Origin: Trissonchulus latispiculum
Taxonomy: Eukaryota; Nematoda; Enoplea; Enoplida; Ironidae
Assembly (NCBI GenBank): GCA_030248195.1
Contig: JASAND010015711.1
Coordinates: 1 to 64,000 of the forward strand
DNA: 64,000 nt
Reading direction: 5' to 3'
Part shown: one piece after another, positions 58,768 to 64,000 of the stretch
Layout: every line of letters begins with the position of its first letter
How positions within the stretch are numbered: position 1 is the stretch's first letter
Translations under genes and position numbers: made by a program
The notes under the pieces: model-generated
Seen by the model: only the letters and a program-made list of their open reading frames with translations
The model's database searches: none
Told to the model about the DNA's origin: nothing

Positions 58768-59420
58768 CACTGGCTTGCACCAACCACATTTAACTCGGTG
58801 TTACGATAACTCGGTATTACCAAGAGATAATCCGCCGTTAGACCATTGCACCAAATTAGGTTAACGTAACTCGGTGTTAACCTGTAGGTTAACTCGGTGT
58901 TTAACACCAAAAAGTTAACCCTCAGCGGGAGTAGGGTTACGGTTAACCCTTATAGCGCCACTATTTTTAAGGATATTACTATTATTTTTTATTCCTGAAT
59001 TAAATTCCAAGATAAAATATAGATACTGAGTGACAATTGAATAAATGAGTGACCTTGAAAAGGTTTCACAAATTTCTCAATTCCTCAAAAATTGCTTTAA
59101 CCCCTTCGACAGGTATGATGACTCTTGAAGCGAAGGTTTCATTCAGAAAGGACATTGAGGTCAGGTTTATATGGCATTTATTTTACAGTGCCCTTCCTGA
59201 TCATTGTATTTCATTGCATCAAGTCCAGTACAAGAAAGTGTTCTGTTAACCTTATTCTCCAGCCGATAACACCGAGTTAAATGGATTGCTATAACCGCTT
59301 CCCGATTGGATGGAAACTGTTTCTGGCTCCCTACGGAATGGCTAACCCTCTATTAAAAGTTAACTCGGTGTTAACCTTTAGGTTTCGTAACACTGAGCCG
59401 AAAAGCGTTGGTGCAGAGGG
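58768..59420. mobile_element. PIF/Harbinger-like MITE with ACTCGGTGTTA motifs, 653 bp
   Basis: The left end CACTGGCTTGCACCAACC matches, in style, the end of the 4801-5638 element (CACTGGTTTGCACCAAATG read inverted). The right end is GTTGGTGCAGAGGG. TTA flanks at 58765-58767 and 59421-59423. TTAACTCGGTGTTAACC boxes crowd both ends. Confidence 0.65.
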
Positions 59421-59423
59421 TTA

Positions 59424-60560
59424 GGGTTAACCTTAATCATTAATTTTCAGTTTGACCTGCCTTTCCTGACACTGTCCCTTGTCCCTTGGCTTTGATTTTA
59501 GTAGCCCTTGTACCGAACCTCCAATTTTTGAGGGGTCCCGTACCCCCCCCCATTACCCCCCCCCTTGTTAAAGTGTGATTATAAGTGATCACAATTTTGT
59601 ACACACATTTTTGTGCGAGACTTTAGAAATACTGCGATACATAGAAATACTACTGCGAAACAGTGTATTTCGCAAAAACCAAAAATATAAAAAACACATT
59701 TTCTTATAAATAGACTTAAAATAAAACTGAAATGTTGAAAAAATCTGGCTCTAAGATAAAATTAAAAACAAGATTACCTTAAAAGAAATAAATTTTTAAA
59801 CGTGGGCACTGGTGGATAAACTTTTGAAACGTGGACATGTGGACATGTGCGGGCAGACGTGGACAAGACCCACGTAGACAAACGTGGACGTGGACACTTT
59901 AAATTCTTGTCCACTTTCCACTCTGCGTGTGCCAACTGAACTAAACTAAACTGCGGGGTGAACTGAAAAAGAAGAATTTTCTATACTATGTGAAAGAGCA
60001 CAAAATGTGCTTTAAAATGATGTACATATTATCTTCTTTATGTAGTTTCTGTCAAAAGTTACAGATGGCTTTACATGTGGCATTTACCGTTTCCACACCT
60101 AAATTAAAAATAAAAATTTTGTAAATAGATTATTGTAAATAAGCTCCCGTGAATAAAAAGTAAGCTTATCCGAAAAGTAATTCTATTGAATAGCCTCTCG
60201 CTAAATCGACAATTCCACATCTCCCCACTTCTATAAAATTTGTGCTACCCTACCACTGCCCCAAAATCACGTTCATTCCTTTGGCGGTGCAACTTCAACC
60301 ACAAATAAAAAGCTCATCACTACATTTTAGTACGTTAAATGTCGTAAATATAGGTAAAGCACTTTTAAAATGTAATCCCTGCAAATGTGAGTTTTCCATA
60401 GTTCGTGCTTGCTCTTACAGAAGTGCAGTGGCTTACACATATTAAATAAGAGAGTGGTTTCGTGGTGCTTTCATCTCCTAATAAGAACAGAGATAACAGA
60501 AATAAAAAGAGGGAAAATTTTGTCAAGAACTACAGATGTACTGATATGGAGAAAACATAC
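59424..60560. other. Unassigned AT-rich stretch
   Basis: A CCCCCCCCATTACCCCCCCCC run lies at 59544-59565 and ACGTGGACA repeats at 59800-59895. No gene is recognised. One + frame at 60242-60445 has no domain. Confidence 0.35.
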
Positions 60561-60571
60561 TTTTTTTTTGT

Positions 60572-60800
60572 TTGTGGGGGGGGTTGTTGGGGAGAGAGGT
60601 AAAAAAGAAGAGGGCGGTAAGGGGGGGTATGGGGGGGTGTGGGGGGGTGGGGGAGGTAAATAGTTTGGTGAGGGGAAAGTTGTAAAAATTTTTTTGGTGG
60701 GGGGGGGGTGGGGGGTGGGGTTTTTGGGGGGGGTGGGGGGGTGGGGGGGGGGGTGGTGGGGGGGGGTGGTTGGGGGGGGGGGGGGGGGTTTGGTGGGTTA
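60572..60800. repeat. G-run tract with potential quadruplexes
   Basis: More than 25 G-runs of four to ten on the + strand are separated by T, A or GT. The apparent minus-strand Pro-rich frame here is only a shadow of this composition. Confidence 0.85.
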
Positions 60801-61112
60801 TTTGGTATAAAAATACGGGACTGGTCCCAGAATGTTAAAGAGCACGGAAATAGGTTATTTAGCAAATTTTAGCCATTTACGTAATGGATTATAACCGTAT
60901 GAGGCAAAAATACCCGAGAGGAAACCAGCACCAAAGGTGGTGATTCCCTTTGGTCACATAAAGTTTGCACCATTATTACTCATACATTACTTGAAATTAA
61001 AGAAGCCCTTTTTAGATCAAAATGCAGCTTGACATTTTCCCTCTTTAATGCATACCATGGAAACAATGTTGCTCTTCTAAAATATTTTTAACACATTTTA
61101 GAAGAAGTATTA

Positions 61113-61475
61113 AGGTGCCTTCATAGTTGCGAACGCAGGTGTACGCGCGTCGACGCGCGTCTACGCGCGTCTACAAACATCAATATCATTTTGCACGCAT
61201 CAACGCGCGTCGACGTGCGTTGATGCGCGTAAACTGGCATGCTACAAATGGGCGCGTTGACGCGCGGCGACGCGCGTCGGCGCTTCCAGTGCCAGCATAG
61301 CACCAGGACGTGATGTCACGTTTGGAGGCGTCGACGTGCGCCAACGCGCGTCGACGCGCGTCGACGCCTCCAAATGTAACATGGCAGTGTAGCGCGTTGA
61401 CGCGCTTCGACGCGCGGCTACGCACGTCGACGTGCGTCTACGCGCGTCGAGAGGCGACTGGACCTATGAAATTAC
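61113..61475. repeat. CGACGCGCGT decamer element
   Basis: About 20 copies of a roughly 10-base motif (T/A)CGACGCGCGT with variants lie from 61140 to 61452. Outer text GGTGCCTTCATAG at the left and CTATGAAATTACC at the right is partly inverted, which suggests a MITE, but no target-site duplication is clear. The motif is self-complementary and CpG-dense, in strong contrast to the AT-rich neighbourhood. Confidence 0.6.
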
Positions 61476-61581
61476 CATAATTGTCTAAATTTTTTCCAGA
61501 CTCAAGTAAATTTTTTAGCGAGACCCCGGTTATATCATTCGATACCTCCCCACGTACTTTTTCGTCAGTCACAGGTACGCG

Positions 61582-62086
61582 CATAGGTGTGGCTGGGCAA
61601 AAAATCTGGGGGGGGGGGTGGCGACGGAGGGTGGGGGGGGGGGGGCCGCCAAATTTCCCAAAAAACCCCTAAATTTTTTATTTTTTTTTTTGCCATTTTT
61701 GGCCACTTTTTGGCCAAAAATCGAGGGGGGGGGGCCTAGCTAAAGTCTGAAAAATCTGGGGGGGGGGGTCGCGAAAATTTGTCAATTTGGGGGGGGGGTC
61801 CCCCCCCAACCCCCCCCCAAACCATAGGCGTGGCTGGGCAAAAAATCTGGGGGGGGGGGGGGGTCCGGCGGGGGGGGGGGGGGGGGGTCCGCCAAATTTC
61901 CCAAAAAACCCCTAATTTTTCGTATTTTTGCCATTTTTGGCCACTTTTTGGCCAAAAATCGGGGGGGCCTAGCTAAAGTCTGAAAAATCTGGGGGGGGGG
62001 GGTCGCGAAAATTTGTCAATTTGGTGGGGGGGTTCCCCCCCTCACCCCCCCCCCCCTAACACATCTATGCCCCTAACACATCTATG
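61582..62086. mobile_element. hAT-like MITE with G-runs, internally duplicated
   Basis: The ends CATAGGTGTGGCTGGGC and ACACATCTATG are flanked by GGTACGCG (61574-61581) and GCTACGCG (62087-62094), 7 of 8 matching. The body is a direct duplication of about 240 bases: AAAAAATCTGGGGGGG, CCATTTTTGGCCACTTTTTG and GCCTAGCTAAAGTCTGAAAA occur in both halves. Confidence 0.7.
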
Positions 62087-62094
62087 GCTACGCG

Positions 62095-62943
62095 GGAGCA
62101 TAGTTTTAAGGTGAACCAGGCTACAGTTTGCCCCCCTGTGAGACCCTCCCCCCACGGAGAGGCCAGACCCCCCTTCCCCCTACCCGGCCTCAACTACTCC
62201 CCCCCAAGCCGAGCTCAAACCCCCCTCCCCCCTAAAATTGGGTCCAAACCAGGTAAAAAATGAAAAATTTTCGAAAAAATTTTTTGCAATTTCTGAAAAT
62301 TTTTGAAAAAAATTCGAAAAAATGGCAATAAATCACATATATATATATAAAGAGCTAAAGTTGGTTATTTATAGCAATTAAAAGGTAATATACGCAATTA
62401 TAAACCACAATCTGGATTCTGGGCTAATTTAGGCATATTTTAGCACAAATTTGTCAATTTTCTATCCCATACATTAACATAGGGTCGGGTCCTGGGGGTG
62501 GGGGGGCTTGTCCCCAGAAAATTTTGAGGGGGCTTGTACCTTGAATAAAAATTTTAGGGCTGACAGATAAAGAAAAGGAAAAAATTTTAAATTTGCCATT
62601 TGTTATCAAAATGTTCAAGCCCTATTTTCGCATACGAAATCGAAAACTATCGACAGAAGCTTTTGAGTATGTTTTATGTACTGTACATCGAAAAAGGAGC
62701 ATTTTTAGCCAAAAACTTGGGTACAGTTTAGGGGGGGTCCCCCTCCCCCAAATTTCGGATTTTGGTGGGGTCCCCCGAGCCAAATTTGGACCTTCTACTC
62801 CCCCCCAACCCAAACAGGTGGTACACCTATGGTTTTAGCGAAAATCTAGCGCCGCGGGAAATAAAAACCCAAATTTTCGAATTTTGGCTGTAACTTTTTT
62901 ATTAAGCGACAAATCGAAAATGTAACGATAACTACCATGAGGC
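62095..62943. other. C-run and G-run repeat-derived stretch
   Basis: Contains ACCCCCC blocks at 62130-62240 and a right end GGTACACCTATG at 62819-62830 like that of the 62952 element, but I could not pair it with a left end. An ATATATATAT run lies near 62337. No gene. Confidence 0.4.
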
Positions 62944-62951
62944 CTTGGGAA

Positions 62952-63321
62952 CATAGGTGTACCTTGAGAAATCGTTGGGGGAGGGGGTAGCCGAAATTAG
63001 GGTGGGTGGGGGGTCAGTCGTTTTGAGGTGGGGTGGGGTCCGGAAAAATCGATTTGGGGGGGGGGTAAAAATTTTTTGGTAAAAAATTTAGAAAAAATTC
63101 GAAAATTTGCTAAAAAAGCGTTATTTCCAACTAAAAATCAAAAATATTTCTTCATTTTTGCTCATTTATTCGAAAAAACTTGGATTTCTTGCAAAAATTT
63201 CAGAATTTTTCGCAAAAATGGGATTTGGCCATTTGAGGGTGGGGTCTGCCTCCAAAATTTCGAGGGTGGGGTCGGCATTTTTTCATTTGGGTTCCCCCCC
63301 ACCCTTCCAGGTACACCTATG
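62952..63321. mobile_element. hAT-like MITE, 370 bp
   Basis: The ends CATAGGTGTACCT and AGGTACACCTATG are perfect inverted repeats and a perfect 8-bp duplication CTTGGGAA flanks them (62944-62951, 63322-63329). G-runs follow the left end (63009-63067) and C-runs precede the right end. It shares the CATAGGTGT terminus with 61582-62086, so they are one family. Confidence 0.85.
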
Positions 63322-63329
63322 CTTGGGAA

Positions 63330-64000
63330 GAGCTCCAAATGAGCCATAAAACGTTCCACACGTACGTATATACCAAAAGTTTTTCGATCGGACTTCATTT
63401 GCGAAATTGCCAGCAAAAATTCAATTTTTGATTTTTGTGAACATTGATGCTATGATATAGTTTCCTTTGGGGGGTACCCGTACCCCCCCCCCCCCCCAAA
63501 TTTTCGGCCAAATTTACCCCCCCACAGATTTTTTGACTTACCCTCCCCCAACTTTTGGCTCCCCCCCGACCCCCAACGATTTTTGGACCCACAAAAAGTT
63601 AGCTAAATTTGGTCGAAAAATGGTAATTTTTTGAAAAAGTTTTCTAAAATTTTGACCTAAAATCGCTTTAAAACGGTGCAAAAACGCCTAAAAGGTTAAG
63701 AACAAGTCATATTTTGATTAAAAAAGGGCTAAATTATAGAAAATTTTGCATTTTTTGGCCATTATTCGAAATTTCCGACTTCTTGGGGGGTACTTTACTT
63801 CCCATCACATTTCGGAGGTCGGCCAAGATTTACCGCCCCCCGAGACCCAAAGTTCCAGGGAAACTGTATAAAATGACGTACATGACTGAATGACAACTTT
63901 TAATGTTGGTTTGGCAATTTATGAATAAATATTCGTCCGCTAATATGCGTAAACTTCAACAGGAGGTTATATGACAGCTTTGTGTTTTATCTATGTTGTA
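63330..64000. other. Unassigned stretch with C-runs
   Basis: A block of C-runs at 63480-63590 resembles the interior of the CATAGGTGT family. No ends or gene were found before the window stops. Confidence 0.4.

Noticed and set aside
60530..60865. 111-codon Pro-rich minus-strand frame
   Set aside because: It is the complement of a G-run tract, with no non-repetitive coding content.

Overview
The window is animal nuclear DNA, most likely from a nematode. The deciding evidence is two six-exon genes for nematode-type cuticle collagen: a cuticle-collagen N-terminal domain, an RXXR cleavage site, interrupted Gly-X-Y blocks and a C-terminal YCPCPPR motif. Splice sites are GT-AG and introns are AT-rich. 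Nothing looks bacterial. The species cannot be named from the sequence.

Genes are few. An unrecognised gene (gene A) enters at the left edge on the + strand (80-2140). Its last exon recurs inverted at 15161-15259. Cuticle collagen copy 1 lies on the minus strand (7180-9035) and has a one-base deletion in its second exon. Copy 2 lies on the + strand (35293-38080) and is intact, encoding 355 residues. A dead LINE endonuclease fragment lies at 56882-58578 (minus). A tRNA-like sequence lies at 6447-6518 (minus). A few short coding-like stretches are listed with low confidence.

Most of the rest is mobile and palindromic DNA. Many elements have inverted ends packed with a short motif private to that element: GGAACC, CTGAAA, GGATTAAAC, GAGAATTGCTTTA, GGCCC, ACTCGGTGTTA, CGACGCGCGT and others. 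Several can be bounded exactly. Five or more have 8-bp target-site duplications (hAT-like): 10358-14310, 11250-13450, 23184-25047, 46486-46941, 46975-47235, 61582-62086 and 62952-63321. Others have TTA or TAA duplications (PIF/Harbinger-like): 4801-5638, 9695-9854, 35994-36555 and 58768-59420. One has a 9-bp duplication (57119-58105) and one a TA duplication (38221-39178). Nesting is deep: at least four shells at 4030-6825.

Layout: 1-3.3 kb gene A; 3.3-6.8 kb foldback shells; 7.1-9.7 kb collagen copy 1; 10.3-14.3 kb nested hAT-like pair; 14.5-15.4 kb inverted copy of the gene A 3' region; 16.5-22.2 kb a repeated composite around a 2.7-kb element; 23.2-25.0 kb third GGAACC element; 26.6-33.8 kb a 49-bp satellite split by a 5.6-kb hairpin-rich block; 34.7-38.1 kb collagen copy 2; 39.2-46.0 kb a second, inverted hairpin-rich block; 46.1-51.6 kb nested and foldback elements; 52-56.9 kb little that can be recognised; 56.9-59.4 kb dead LINE with two insertions; 59.4-64 kb homopolymer-rich elements.

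The most unusual items are the two hairpin-rich blocks. They are homologous and colinear in inverted orientation, non-coding as far as I can see, full of perfect short hairpins, and at least one hairpin differs between copies by a compensated base pair. Next comes the repeated design of short private motif arrays in transposon ends.
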